NCBI GenBank assembly: GCA_002316675.1
Contig: DCDZ01000014.1
Location: 26,999 to 47,593 of the forward strand
Reading direction: 5' to 3'
Source: Tyzzerella sp. UBA1042
GTDB lineage: Bacteria; Bacillota; Clostridia; Lachnospirales; Anaerotignaceae
Length of the DNA stretch: 20,595 bases
Under the pieces are notes generated by a model, which worked only from the letters and a program-made list of their open reading frames with translations, was not told the DNA's origin and ran no database searches. Shown here piece after piece: positions 1 through 7,552 of this stretch. The position numbers and the translations under genes were made by a program. Every line of letters starts with the position of its first letter. Position 1 is the first letter of the stretch.

Positions 1-113
1 TTAAAGAATTTAACACTCCCTGTGCAGTGTAAGGCTTCTCTTTCGGCAAAAACGGCCTCAGTATTAAATTAATATTTTCTATCATGGGCATATCATGGTA
101 TTTTATAAAATTT

Positions 114-1550
114 TTATAAATTCCCTTTCAGCTGCATACTTTCAATGGTTTCCCCCATGCGTTTTAAGCCCACCTGAATTTTATCATCGGCAAGTCCGCA
201 AAAGCTGAGGCGCACATGGCCGCTATCCTTGCCGCTGATTTCAAACTGGCTCCCCGGGGTGAGGATGACGTTTTTTTCCAGCATACGGCTGCAAAAGGCT
301 TCCGCACCAACCCCCTCGGGCAGTTGAACCCAAAGGCTGACCCCGCCGTTTGGCAGGAAAAAGGAGGCCCTCCCCGAGAGATATTGCTTGGCAAAGGAAA
401 GGGTTCTGCGGTATTTTTCTCCACCGAAGCGACGCATGGTTTTTGCGTGTTCCTCCCAGCCGTTCTCTCTAAAATATTGCTCCATGGCCTTCTGAATGAA
501 GCCCGAGGTAGAAATATCCGTGGTGTATTTGGCTTCCATTACCCCTTGGTGTATCTTTTTGGGCAAAACCATCAGCCCCATGCGCAGGCCGGGCATTAAT
601 ATTTTAGAAAAGCTTTTAATGTAAATCACCCGATTTTTATAATCCAACGATTTCAAAGGCACCGGCGTTTCTTTCCCATAATAAAAATCATAAAAATCAT
701 CTTCCTCGATGATATAGGTATCATACCGCTCCGCCAACTCCAGCAGATGGCGCTTTTTTTCCATGGAATAGGAAATCCCCGTGGGGGTTTGGAAATACGC
801 CATCATATAGATAAACCGAGGGCGGTACAGCTTTAAATAATCCTCCAAAACATCGGTTTTCATGCCATCCCGTTCCATAGGGATTTCGATAAGCTTTGCC
901 CCCCGAGACAAAAAAGCTCCCGCCGCACCATAAAAAGTGGGGCTCTCCACAAAAACCACGTCCCCGAAATGAATCATGGCCTTTGAAATCACATCTATGC
1001 CCTGCTGGGCCCCTGAAATGATCTGCACGCTGTCTGCCGCCGTTTTGATACCATAGGCCTCGATATAGCTGCAAAGCTGCTCTCGCAGGGGCAAATAGCC
1101 CATACTGTCCATATAACGGAAGGCACCCCCCTTTTCCCGCTCCAGCACCTCATCAAAGGCTTTTTTAAAGGCATCTACGGGAAATAATTCATGGGGTAGG
1201 GAGGTATTCGCAAAATTGATGGCATGGTCAAAGGAAATGCCCGCCTCAAAGCTATGGAGGTTTCCCTTTGCAACCGGCGCCGGAATGGCCTCCACGGGCA
1301 AGGGAGATACAAATGTTCCGCTGCCCTTTCTGGAATACACCATTTGCTTGTTTTCCAGATATTTATAAGCAGAAACCACCGTAACATTATTTACGCCGTA
1401 GGCCTCCGCCATTTTTCGGATGGGCGGCAGCTTACTGTCCGGAGGCAGGCTGCCTTCCGCAATCAGCCGTTCCAACCCGTCCGCCAGCTGCTGGTATAAA
1501 GGCACCTGCCCCTCCTTATGGAATGCAATTTGAAAAATGCTATCCGCCAT
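114..1550 (-). CDS. MocR/PdxR-type transcriptional regulator (GntR wHTH fused to aminotransferase class I fold)
   Basis: This 478-residue protein has the two-part layout of the MocR family. An N-terminal GntR-type winged helix (about residues 9-80, with QVPLYQQLADGL, LPPIRKMAEAYGVN and SRKGSGTFV) precedes an aminotransferase fold I domain (about 105-470). The PLP-lysine motif SFSK is present (Lys316, followed by PGLRMG). So are QTPTG (254-258) and the EEDDFYDFYY segment typical of the cofactor pocket. Family members usually bind PLP and control a few metabolic genes, often for vitamin B6, GABA, taurine or amino acids; the target cannot be told from sequence. Start: ATG preceded by AAGGGGTGG, which overlaps the end of rpoN only 11 bp upstream, so the two are probably co-transcribed. 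A bifunctional or purely enzymatic role is less likely given the intact DNA-binding domain. Confidence 0.9.
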   Translation of the reverse strand: MADSIFQIAFHKEGQVPLYQQLADGLERLIAEGSLPPDSKLPPIRKMAEAYGVNNVTVVSAYKYLENKQMVYSRKGSGTFVSPLPVEAIPAPVAKGNLHSFEAGISFDHAINFANTSLPHELFPVDAFKKAFDEVLEREKGGAFRYMDSMGYLPLREQLCSYIEAYGIKTAADSVQIISGAQQGIDVISKAMIHFGDVVFVESPTFYGAAGAFLSRGAKLIEIPMERDGMKTDVLEDYLKLYRPRFIYMMAYFQTPTGISYSMEKKRHLLELAERYDTYIIEEDDFYDFYYGKETPVPLKSLDYKNRVIYIKSFSKILMPGLRMGLMVLPKKIHQGVMEAKYTTDISTSGFIQKAMEQYFRENGWEEHAKTMRRFGGEKYRRTLSFAKQYLSGRASFFLPNGGVSLWVQLPEGVGAEAFCSRMLEKNVILTPGSQFEISGKDSGHVRLSFCGLADDKIQVGLKRMGETIESMQLKGNL

Positions 1551-1561
1551 ATAGCCACCCC

Positions 1562-2923
1562 TTACTCGAAACGCTTTCTCCCCGGCGCACCGGCAATGCC
1601 CATGCCCTCCCGATATTTTGCAACGGTTCTGCGGGAAATTTGAATGCCTTCCTCCCGCAGCTTCTCCGTCAATTCTCTGTCGCTATAGGGCTTTTTTTTA
1701 TTCTCCCCATCAATCATCAGGCGGAGCTTCTGCTGAATGCTGTCGGCAGAAACCGTCCCCTCTCCTTCTGCGTACAATGCCTTTGAAAAAAAGGAATGCA
1801 ACGGAAAAATGCCCCGGTCACATTGGAGATATTTATCCTTCACGGCACGGCTCACCGTTGACTCATGCATCTGTATACGCTCGGCAACATCCGCCAGACG
1901 CAGGGGCTTCAACAGCCCGTCGGGCGCCATAAAAAACGCCTCCTGCCACTGAACAATACATTTTGCCGTTTCCAGCAATGTATTTTCTCTTTTGGAAATG
2001 CACTGAACGGCCCACTCCGCCTGCCTTAATTTATTGGAAATATACGATCTGGTTTCCTCTGCGGCGCCCTCCCGCAGCAGTTTTACATAAGACTGATTCA
2101 CAAACAAGCGGGGCGTTGCCCCGCCGTTTACTGTTACAACCAATTCTCCTTCTGTTTTATTCACAAAAACATCGGGCAAAATATATTCCACAGGCTCCTC
2201 ACTTAAAAAGCCGCAGCCGGGTTTCGGCTCGCAGCTCTTGATTTCTTCAAAGGCAGCCTTTATTTCTTCCGGGGAAACCCGCAGCTGCTTGGCAACATAA
2301 TTTCTCCTGTTTCTGGCCAAATCAAGCAAATAAGTTTCTACCATGGCAATGGCAATGGCCGAGGCGTTTTTTTGCCTTAGCTGTATCAAAAGACAGTCCT
2401 GCAAATCTCTGGCGCCCACGCCAGGGGGGTCGAAGCTCTGCAATATGCCCAGTATTTCTTTGCTGTCGTTTCCTTTTAAATGGTATTTCTTCTCCGCCGC
2501 CTCTAAGGCGCCCTTTTCCAAATACCCGCTTTCCTCAGTGCTTTGGGCCAAAAAGCGCAGCACACGCTTTACCCTGTCCTCCACCTTTAATATATTGATT
2601 TGAAACAAAAGATATTCCCTGAGGCTCTCCCGCTCCTGTTTTCCGAAGCTCTCTCCCCGCTCTTCCTCATCCTCCTGCTCCACACGGTACAGACTACGGT
2701 TTTGTTCATCTGCCTCCTCCAGCCATTCCAGCTTACGCAGAAGCTTATCCTCTTTCACAGGCTCCTCCGCCGGAGCCTCTTGACATTCCAGAAGTGGATT
2801 CTCCTGGGCCAATTCGTGAATATATTCCGTCAACATAATGGTATTCATCTGCAAAATTTCAACAGATTGCTGCATTCTTTGAGATAATATCTGTTTTTGC
2901 ACTAATTGCAGGGACAAATCCAC
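1562..2923 (-). CDS. rpoN: RNA polymerase sigma-54 factor RpoN
   Basis: This is the alternative sigma factor that directs RNA polymerase to -24/-12 promoters and needs an AAA+ activator to open DNA. At 453 residues it is full length. The Gln/Leu-rich activator-contact region is at residues 1-46 (QRMQQSVEILQMN, QENPLLE). An acidic linker lies at about 50-100. The core-binding domain includes FDPPGVGARDLQDCLLIQL (164-182). The helix-turn-helix region is around 340-380 (HESTVSRAVKDKYL, GIFPLHSFFS). The signature RpoN box RRTVAKYRE sits at 431-439. The start is GTG, supported by GAGAAGGTGA a few bases upstream; no in-frame ATG fits better. It is transcribed divergently from the rnf operon and is followed 11 bp later by a MocR regulator. 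No enhancer-binding activator and no obvious -24/-12 promoter were seen in the window, so its targets lie elsewhere. Confidence 0.96.
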   Translation of the reverse strand: MDLSLQLVQKQILSQRMQQSVEILQMNTIMLTEYIHELAQENPLLECQEAPAEEPVKEDKLLRKLEWLEEADEQNRSLYRVEQEDEEERGESFGKQERESLREYLLFQINILKVEDRVKRVLRFLAQSTEESGYLEKGALEAAEKKYHLKGNDSKEILGILQSFDPPGVGARDLQDCLLIQLRQKNASAIAIAMVETYLLDLARNRRNYVAKQLRVSPEEIKAAFEEIKSCEPKPGCGFLSEEPVEYILPDVFVNKTEGELVVTVNGGATPRLFVNQSYVKLLREGAAEETRSYISNKLRQAEWAVQCISKRENTLLETAKCIVQWQEAFFMAPDGLLKPLRLADVAERIQMHESTVSRAVKDKYLQCDRGIFPLHSFFSKALYAEGEGTVSADSIQQKLRLMIDGENKKKPYSDRELTEKLREEGIQISRRTVAKYREGMGIAGAPGRKRFE

Positions 2924-2989
2924 AGTATCACCTTCTCCACTTATATTTTAACAATAAGTTTCTCTTGTCTTTAGCACATTTTTCATTTT

Positions 2990-2995
2990 ATCATA
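2990..2995 (-). promoter_or_regulatory. Possible -10 element for rpoN
   Basis: The minus strand reads TATGAT followed by AAAATG, 67 bp upstream of the rpoN GTG start. The -10 match is good (5 of 6 to TATAAT). The expected -35 position falls on GCAGCT/TGCAGC at the edge of a nine-base T run and is poor, so this is only a candidate. Confidence 0.28.
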
Positions 2996-3172
2996 GTTCG
3001 TATGAAAAAAAAAGCTGCATTTTTGCTATATTGCAATGTATTCCGTGTTTATAGCATCCTCTTTTTGTCAATTTGCCTTAAAAAATAGGAAGGGTTGTCC
3101 CCTTAATTATGGTAATATATTATCATTTACAATTTTAGATAAAAATAGTAAACTAAAGTAGGATTATTATTT

Positions 3173-3215
3173 AGCATACAAACTGATGGTATGCTTATCT
3201 AACTATGCATACAAA
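3173..3215. repeat. GCATAC repeat cluster, possible operator
   Basis: AGCATAC (3173-3179) and GTATGCT (3189-3195) form a perfect 7-bp inverted repeat with a 9-bp spacer. The 9-mer GCATACAAA at 3174-3182 recurs exactly at 3207-3215. Such spaced inverted and direct copies in a divergent promoter region suggest a repressor or activator site, but no matching family is recognised. Confidence 0.35.
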
Positions 3216-3288
3216 ATGACGTGAATCGATGTTTCCCATCCTTTTTTCACTAAAAAAAATATGTTTTATAGTTTTTTTTGCAAATATG

Positions 3289-3317
3289 TTGTGAAAACAT
3301 CATTTTTGTATTAAAAT
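3289..3317 (+). promoter_or_regulatory. Probable sigma-A promoter of the rnf operon
   Basis: TTGTGA (3289-3294), a 17-bp spacer, then TAAAAT (3312-3317). Both hexamers match the vegetative consensus at 4-5 positions and the spacing is optimal. Transcription would begin near 3324, giving a leader of about 88 nt before rnfC. Confidence 0.5.
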
Positions 3318-3369
3318 ACTGCTGTTGTATGTATAGTTCTATCATTTCATAAAGGTATAACTAATCTTC

Positions 3370-3384
3370 GCGCTTCCCAAGCGC
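3370..3384 (+). promoter_or_regulatory. GC-rich hairpin in the rnf leader
   Basis: GCGCTT CCC AAGCGC forms a perfect 6-bp stem with a 3-nt loop in an otherwise AT-rich leader, about 14 bp before the rnfC ribosome-binding site. It has no T run after it, so it is not a terminator. It could stabilise the 5' end of a highly expressed mRNA. Confidence 0.4.
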
Positions 3385-3411
3385 AAAACACACTTGACAG
3401 AGGGGGATAAT

Positions 3412-4821
3412 ATGCAAGCTTTAACGTTCAAACGTGGAGTTCATCCGCCTGATGGAAAAGCTCTGTCCGCAGAGCAGCCTATTCAGGTGATACTCCCAAA
3501 GGAAAACTCTGAGTTGTTCTACCCCATGAGCCAGCACATCGGTGCTCCCTGCGAGCCTCTGGTTGCCGTTGGTGATCATGTGAAGGTAGGGCAGAAAATC
3601 GCAGAGTCACCTGCATTCATGTCTTCTCCGATATTTGCCAGCGTATCCGGCGAGGTTGTGGACATCCGTCCTATGCTCGTTCCCGGCGGTACCATGGTAA
3701 AATCCATCGTTGTGAAAAACGACGCTAAAATGGAAGAAATCGAAGGGCTGAATCAGGGCAAAGACTACACCAAAATGACCAACGAAGAAATTCTTGCGGC
3801 AATTAAAAATGCAGGTGTCGTTGGTTTGGGTGGTGCCGGTTTCCCTACCCATGTAAAACTGAACCCGCCGAAGGACAACCCCATTGATTATATTTTGATC
3901 AATGCGGCTGAGTGCGAGCCCTACCTTACCTGCGACTACCGCTTGATGCTGGAAGAATCCGCACGTATTGTAACAGGCCTGCAGATCATGCTGAAACTGC
4001 ATCCCAATGCAAAGGGCGTCATCGGCATCGAGATGAACAAGCCCAAGGCCATTGAAGCAATGACAAAGGCTTGTGAAGGTGTCAGCAATATCATGGTGCA
4101 GCCCCTGGTAACAAAGTTCCCTCAGGGTTCTGAAAAGCACTTGATTTATGCTGTGACAAACAGAGAAGTAAAATCCGGCGCTCTGCCCGCAAGTGCAGGC
4201 TGTATCGTTGACAACGTGGATACCGTGCTTGCCATCGAAAGAGCCATTGTAAAAGGCAGACCCTTGATGAGAAGAGTGGTAACCGTTTCCGCAAAGGGCA
4301 TCAAAAACCCCGGAAACTACAAAATCCGCATCGGCATGACCCTGCGGGATTTGGTTGATGCCATCGGCGGCTTTAACGAGGAAAACCCTCCTGTAAAGCT
4401 CATTGCCGGCGGCCCCATGATGGGACCTACTCTTTATACTTTGGATGTGGCATCCGTAAAAACAACCTCCGGTTTGCTTTGCTTCACAAAAGAAGAGGCA
4501 TACATTCCCGAGGAAAGAAACTGTATCCGCTGCGGAAAGTGCGTAGACCACTGTCCAATGGGCCTTATGCCTTTTATGCTGAACGCATTGGCATTAAAAG
4601 GCGACGGCGAAGGCTTTGTGCTTCACCACGGTTTGGATTGTATTGAGTGCGGAAGCTGCTCCTTCGAGTGCCCTGCAAAGCGTCAGCTGGCCCAGTCCAT
4701 TCGTGCACTTAAGAAAATTGAAGCAGGCAAAAAAGCTGCGGCGGCTGCGGCGGCAAGAGCGAAAGCGGAAGCTGCGGCAAAAGCAAAAGCAGAAGTTACG
4801 CCTTATGCGGGAAAGAACTAA
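3412..4821 (+). CDS. rnfC: Rnf electron transport complex subunit C (NADH-binding)
   Basis: RnfC is the peripheral subunit that binds NAD(H) and FMN and passes electrons through two 4Fe-4S clusters in the Rnf ferredoxin:NAD+ oxidoreductase. Visible motifs are the glycine-rich GLGGAGFPTHVKL segment of the nucleotide/flavin fold and two ferredoxin motifs, CIRCGKCVDHCP (Cys371, 374, 377, 381) and CIECGSCSFECP (Cys410, 413, 416, 420). The last 30 or so residues are an Ala/Lys-rich charged tail, as is common in RnfC. An in-frame TTG exists at 3394, but ATG 3412 is chosen because AGAGGGGG lies at proper distance before it; this gives 469 residues. It is the first gene of the operon, with rnfD 18 bp downstream. 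It replaces the longer RnfC/NqrF-type entry subunits of aerobic relatives. Identification is secure. Confidence 0.97.
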   Translation: MQALTFKRGVHPPDGKALSAEQPIQVILPKENSELFYPMSQHIGAPCEPLVAVGDHVKVGQKIAESPAFMSSPIFASVSGEVVDIRPMLVPGGTMVKSIVVKNDAKMEEIEGLNQGKDYTKMTNEEILAAIKNAGVVGLGGAGFPTHVKLNPPKDNPIDYILINAAECEPYLTCDYRLMLEESARIVTGLQIMLKLHPNAKGVIGIEMNKPKAIEAMTKACEGVSNIMVQPLVTKFPQGSEKHLIYAVTNREVKSGALPASAGCIVDNVDTVLAIERAIVKGRPLMRRVVTVSAKGIKNPGNYKIRIGMTLRDLVDAIGGFNEENPPVKLIAGGPMMGPTLYTLDVASVKTTSGLLCFTKEEAYIPEERNCIRCGKCVDHCPMGLMPFMLNALALKGDGEGFVLHHGLDCIECGSCSFECPAKRQLAQSIRALKKIEAGKKAAAAAAARAKAEAAAKAKAEVTPYAGKN

Positions 4822-4839
4822 GAAGGGGGAGAATAAAAT

Positions 4840-5802
4840 ATGTCTAATTTTGTAGTATCCGGTACCCCTCACGTTCGTTCAAAGGAATCCATTCAGAGCA
4901 TCATGCGTGATGTAATTATTGCTTTGGTTCCTGCTTCCGTGATGGGCATTTTCTACTTCGGATTGAAAGCACTGATATTAATGGTAGCTGCCATTGTTTC
5001 CGCTGTTTTCTTTGAATGGCTTTATCAAAAATTACTGAAAAAACCTATTACAATCAGCGATTTGAGTGCTGTTGTAACAGGTTTACTTTTGGCAATGAAC
5101 TTACCTGCCGCAGCGCCTGTTTGGGTGGCCGTTGTGGGCAGTGCATTTGCAATTATATTTGCAAAACAGCTTTTCGGCGGCTTGGGTCAGAACTTTATCA
5201 ACCCTGCTTTAGCCGGCAGAGCGTTCTTATTGGCTTCCTACCCCACCGAAATGACCTCTTGGACAAGTGCAGGCAACTTCGGCGTGGATGCCATTGCTGT
5301 TGCAACACCTTTGTCCACATTAAAAATCGGTGCAATGCCCAATGCAACCCTTACGGATGTTTTGATTGGCCGTGTGGGCGGCTGCCTTGGTGAAACCTGT
5401 GCCATCGCATTGATCATCGGAGGGATCTACCTGCTTGCAAAGCATATAATCAGCTGGAAGATTCCCGTAATTTACATCGCTACCGTTTTTGTACTGACGG
5501 CTTTGATCGGCAGAGACGGTTTGCGCGTACCTTTCTATGAAATTTTTGCAGGCGGCTTGATGCTTGGTGCTTTCTTTATGGCAACAGATTATGCATCCTC
5601 CCCTGTAACGGCAAAGGGTCAAGTTATTTTCGCCCTCGGCTGTGGTTTACTTACGACTTTAATCAGAATTTTCGGCGGGTATCCCGAGGGTGTATCCTAC
5701 TCTATCCTGATTATGAACCTTACTGTACCTCTGATTGAAAGATTCACCGAGCCTACCATATTCGGTGCATTGCCTAAAGTAAAGGAGGCGAAAAAAGCAT
5801 GA
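4840..5802 (+). CDS. rnfD: Rnf complex subunit D (membrane, FMN-carrying)
   Basis: RnfD is an NqrB-family membrane subunit that takes part in ion translocation. It has 320 residues with about nine to ten hydrophobic helices (for example 24-40, 43-60, 76-112). Conserved segments include GGLGQNFINPALAGRAFLL (113-131) and YPEGVSYSILIMNLTVPLIERF near the C-terminus. The residue expected to carry covalent FMN is Thr156 in D-A-I-A-V-A-T-P-L. The flanking residues differ from the SGAT form best known from NqrB and RnfD, though Asp150 and Ala155-Thr156 are kept. No apbE-type flavin transferase is present in the window. A strong AAGGGGGAG site precedes the ATG. The last four bases overlap the rnfG start (ATGA), indicating translational coupling. 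Confidence 0.96.
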   Translation: MSNFVVSGTPHVRSKESIQSIMRDVIIALVPASVMGIFYFGLKALILMVAAIVSAVFFEWLYQKLLKKPITISDLSAVVTGLLLAMNLPAAAPVWVAVVGSAFAIIFAKQLFGGLGQNFINPALAGRAFLLASYPTEMTSWTSAGNFGVDAIAVATPLSTLKIGAMPNATLTDVLIGRVGGCLGETCAIALIIGGIYLLAKHIISWKIPVIYIATVFVLTALIGRDGLRVPFYEIFAGGLMLGAFFMATDYASSPVTAKGQVIFALGCGLLTTLIRIFGGYPEGVSYSILIMNLTVPLIERFTEPTIFGALPKVKEAKKA

Positions 5803-6338
5803 ACATGAAAGAAGTTGTAAGACCTGCTGTAATATTGCTAATTATCGCCGGTGTTGCTGCGGCGGCTTTAGGTGCAGTTGAGGCTGTTACCGCAGAGCCC
5901 ATCAGAGTACAGGAGGAGCAGACAAGAGCTGCCTCCATGAAGGCAGTTATGCCCGAGGCGGCCTCTTTTGAAGAAATTGAGGATGCGGAATTAAGCGGCT
6001 CCTTAACGGCTGTTTATAAAGCAGACAACGGCGGCTTTGTTATGACTGCCGCACCTAGTGGTTTCGGCGGTACTGTAGATACCATGGTTGGTATTGATGC
6101 AGACGGTGTGATCACAGGCCTTCGTGTTACAAAGCACTCTGAAACTCCGGGCTTAGGTGCAAAATCCACCGATCCTTCCTTCTATGAGCAATTTACCGGT
6201 ATGTCCGGCTCCCTTGCCGTAACAAAGGATGGCGGCGAAGTTGTTCCTATTACAAGCTCCACAATCACTTCCAGAGCTGTGGCAAACGGCGCAAATGATG
6301 CTTTGGAATGGTTTGCTGCGAACGGAGGTGCTTACTAA
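5799..6338 (+). CDS. rnfG: Rnf complex subunit G (extracytoplasmic-facing, FMN-carrying)
   Basis: RnfG is a 179-residue subunit with one N-terminal membrane helix (about residues 8-27) and a globular FMN-binding domain. The family landmarks HSETPGLGAK (113-122) and PITSSTITSRAVANG (150-164) are present. By alignment Thr155 is the phosphoester-FMN attachment site. The usual form is S-[AG]-T-x-S-S, whereas here it reads S-S-T-I-T-S. It overlaps rnfD by 4 bp. GGAGG at 5784-5788 supports ATG 5799; an ATG two codons later is also possible. Its stop codon overlaps the rnfE start by one base. The role in electron transfer between membrane flavins follows from characterised Rnf complexes. Confidence 0.95.
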   Translation: MNMKEVVRPAVILLIIAGVAAAALGAVEAVTAEPIRVQEEQTRAASMKAVMPEAASFEEIEDAELSGSLTAVYKADNGGFVMTAAPSGFGGTVDTMVGIDADGVITGLRVTKHSETPGLGAKSTDPSFYEQFTGMSGSLAVTKDGGEVVPITSSTITSRAVANGANDALEWFAANGGAY

Positions 6339-6937
6339 TGGCTAACCCATTAAAAATAATTAAGAACGGTATTATTGATGAAAACCCTACCTTTGTACAG
6401 GTAATCGGTATGTGCCCTACCTTGGCTGTAACAAGCTCCGCAGTAAACGGCATCGGCATGGGTCTTTCCACCGCAGCGGTTTTGATTTTTGCAAACCTTT
6501 TCATCTCTTTGCTGAGAAAGGTTATTCCCGATAAAGTAAGAATTCCTTGCTTTATCGTCGTTATCGCTGCATTCGTAACGGTAATCGAATTTTTGTTAAA
6601 AGCTTATTTGCCCGCACTGAACGCATCCTTGGGGCTTTATATCCCCTTGATCGTTGTTAACTGTATTATTCTTGCAAGAGCAGAAGCCTTTGCTTTCAAA
6701 AACGGTCCTTTCGCTTCTATTTGCGACGGTATCGGTATGGGTCTTGGCTTTACAATCGCTTTGGGTGTTTTGGGTTTGGTGCGTGAATTCATCGGTGCAG
6801 GCACACTGTTTGATTACACCATTCTGCCTGAGGCATTCCCAAGAACATTATTGTTCGTTATGGCGCCCGGTGCGTTCTTTACCTTGGGTTGCTTAATGGC
6901 TGCTTTAAACCATTTTAGAAATAAGAAAAAAGCTTGA
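6338..6937 (+). CDS. rnfE: Rnf complex subunit E (integral membrane)
   Basis: RnfE and RnfA are paired, inversely oriented six-helix membrane proteins that form the core of the Rnf ion channel and share an iron centre. This 199-residue protein begins MANPLKIIKNGIIDENPTFVQ and has the conserved QVIGMCPTLAVTSSA segment with its cysteine. The second membrane Cys motif lies in LIVVNCIILARAEAFA. An upstream in-frame start exists at 6308, but it would lie entirely inside rnfG. ATG 6338 is preferred because AACGGAGG lies 9 bp before it and it forms a TAATG stop-start overlap with rnfG. Confident family assignment. Confidence 0.95.
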   Translation: MANPLKIIKNGIIDENPTFVQVIGMCPTLAVTSSAVNGIGMGLSTAAVLIFANLFISLLRKVIPDKVRIPCFIVVIAAFVTVIEFLLKAYLPALNASLGLYIPLIVVNCIILARAEAFAFKNGPFASICDGIGMGLGFTIALGVLGLVREFIGAGTLFDYTILPEAFPRTLLFVMAPGAFFTLGCLMAALNHFRNKKKA

Positions 6938-6954
6938 GAAGGAGGGGAAATTAA

Positions 6955-7533
6955 ATGAATCTAATCTTATTGGTTTTGGCCGGGATTTTCGTAAACAACT
7001 ACGTTTTGTCCCAATTCTTAGGTATCTGCCCCTTCCTCGGTGTTTCTAAAAAATTGGAAACAGCAACAGGCATGGGCGTCGCCGTTATTTTCGTTATGTC
7101 CTTGGCAGCAGCAGCAGCATGGCTTGTGTATGAGCTTATTCTGGTGCCCTTGGAAATCACTTATTTGTATAACATTGCGTTCATTTTGGTTATCGCATCC
7201 CTCGTACAGTTTGTAGAAATGTTCTTAAAGAAAGCTGCACCCGCCCTGTATCAGGCGTTGGGCGTATTCCTTCCTTTGATTACAACAAACTGTGCCGTTT
7301 TGGGTGTTGCCGTTTTGAATATGCAGAAAGAATATAATTTCATCGAATCCGTATTAAACGGCTTTGGCGGTGCAACAGGCTTTGCTTTGGCAATTATTCT
7401 GTTTGCCGGTATTCGTGAAAGAATCGCAGACAATGATACACCGAAGGCCTTCGATGGATTCCCTTTAGCTCTGCTTACAGCAGGTCTTATGTCCATTGCA
7501 TTCTTAGGCTTCTCCGGCTTGATCAAACTTTAA
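6955..7533 (+). CDS. rnfA: Rnf complex subunit A (integral membrane)
   Basis: RnfA is the partner of RnfE. It has 192 residues, six predicted helices, the N-terminal signature NNYVLSQFLGICPFLGVSKK with its cysteine, and LPLITTNCAVLGVAVL with the second cysteine. Together with RnfE it is expected to hold a membrane-embedded Fe-S centre and to couple electron flow to ion movement. Whether the ion is Na+ or H+ cannot be judged from inspection. GGAGGGG at 6941-6947 is well placed for the ATG. The gap to rnfE is 17 bp and to rnfB 19 bp, consistent with one transcript. Confidence 0.96.
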   Translation: MNLILLVLAGIFVNNYVLSQFLGICPFLGVSKKLETATGMGVAVIFVMSLAAAAAWLVYELILVPLEITYLYNIAFILVIASLVQFVEMFLKKAAPALYQALGVFLPLITTNCAVLGVAVLNMQKEYNFIESVLNGFGGATGFALAIILFAGIRERIADNDTPKAFDGFPLALLTAGLMSIAFLGFSGLIKL

Positions 7534-7552
7534 TGCAGGGAGGGTGACAAAG

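Larger units (their letters stand above)
2924..3411. other. AT-rich divergent intergenic region between rpoN and rnfC
   Basis: This 488-bp region has no convincing coding frame. It must hold the start signals for rpoN (leftward) and rnfCDGEAB (rightward). Visible elements are a sigma-A-like promoter for rnf (3289-3317), a -10-like TATGAT for rpoN (minus strand, 2990-2995), a cluster of GCATAC repeats (3173-3215) and a perfect GC-rich hairpin in the rnf leader (3370-3384). No sigma-54 type -24/-12 element was recognised. Confidence 0.6.

Noticed and set aside
1..113. Possible terminator after the MocR gene
   Set aside because: The 113 bp are AT-rich with only short direct repeats (ATCATGG) and no convincing stem followed by a T run on the minus strand.
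3394..3411. TTGACA followed by GATAATAT just before rnfC as a promoter
   Set aside because: The spacing between the elements is only about 7-8 bp and they overlap the ribosome-binding site and start codon.
3607..4551. Long 314-codon open frame on the minus strand inside rnfC
   Set aside because: It lies fully antisense to a clearly conserved gene, has no ribosome-binding site or recognisable family, and its composition (Cys/His-rich) is that of a shadow frame.
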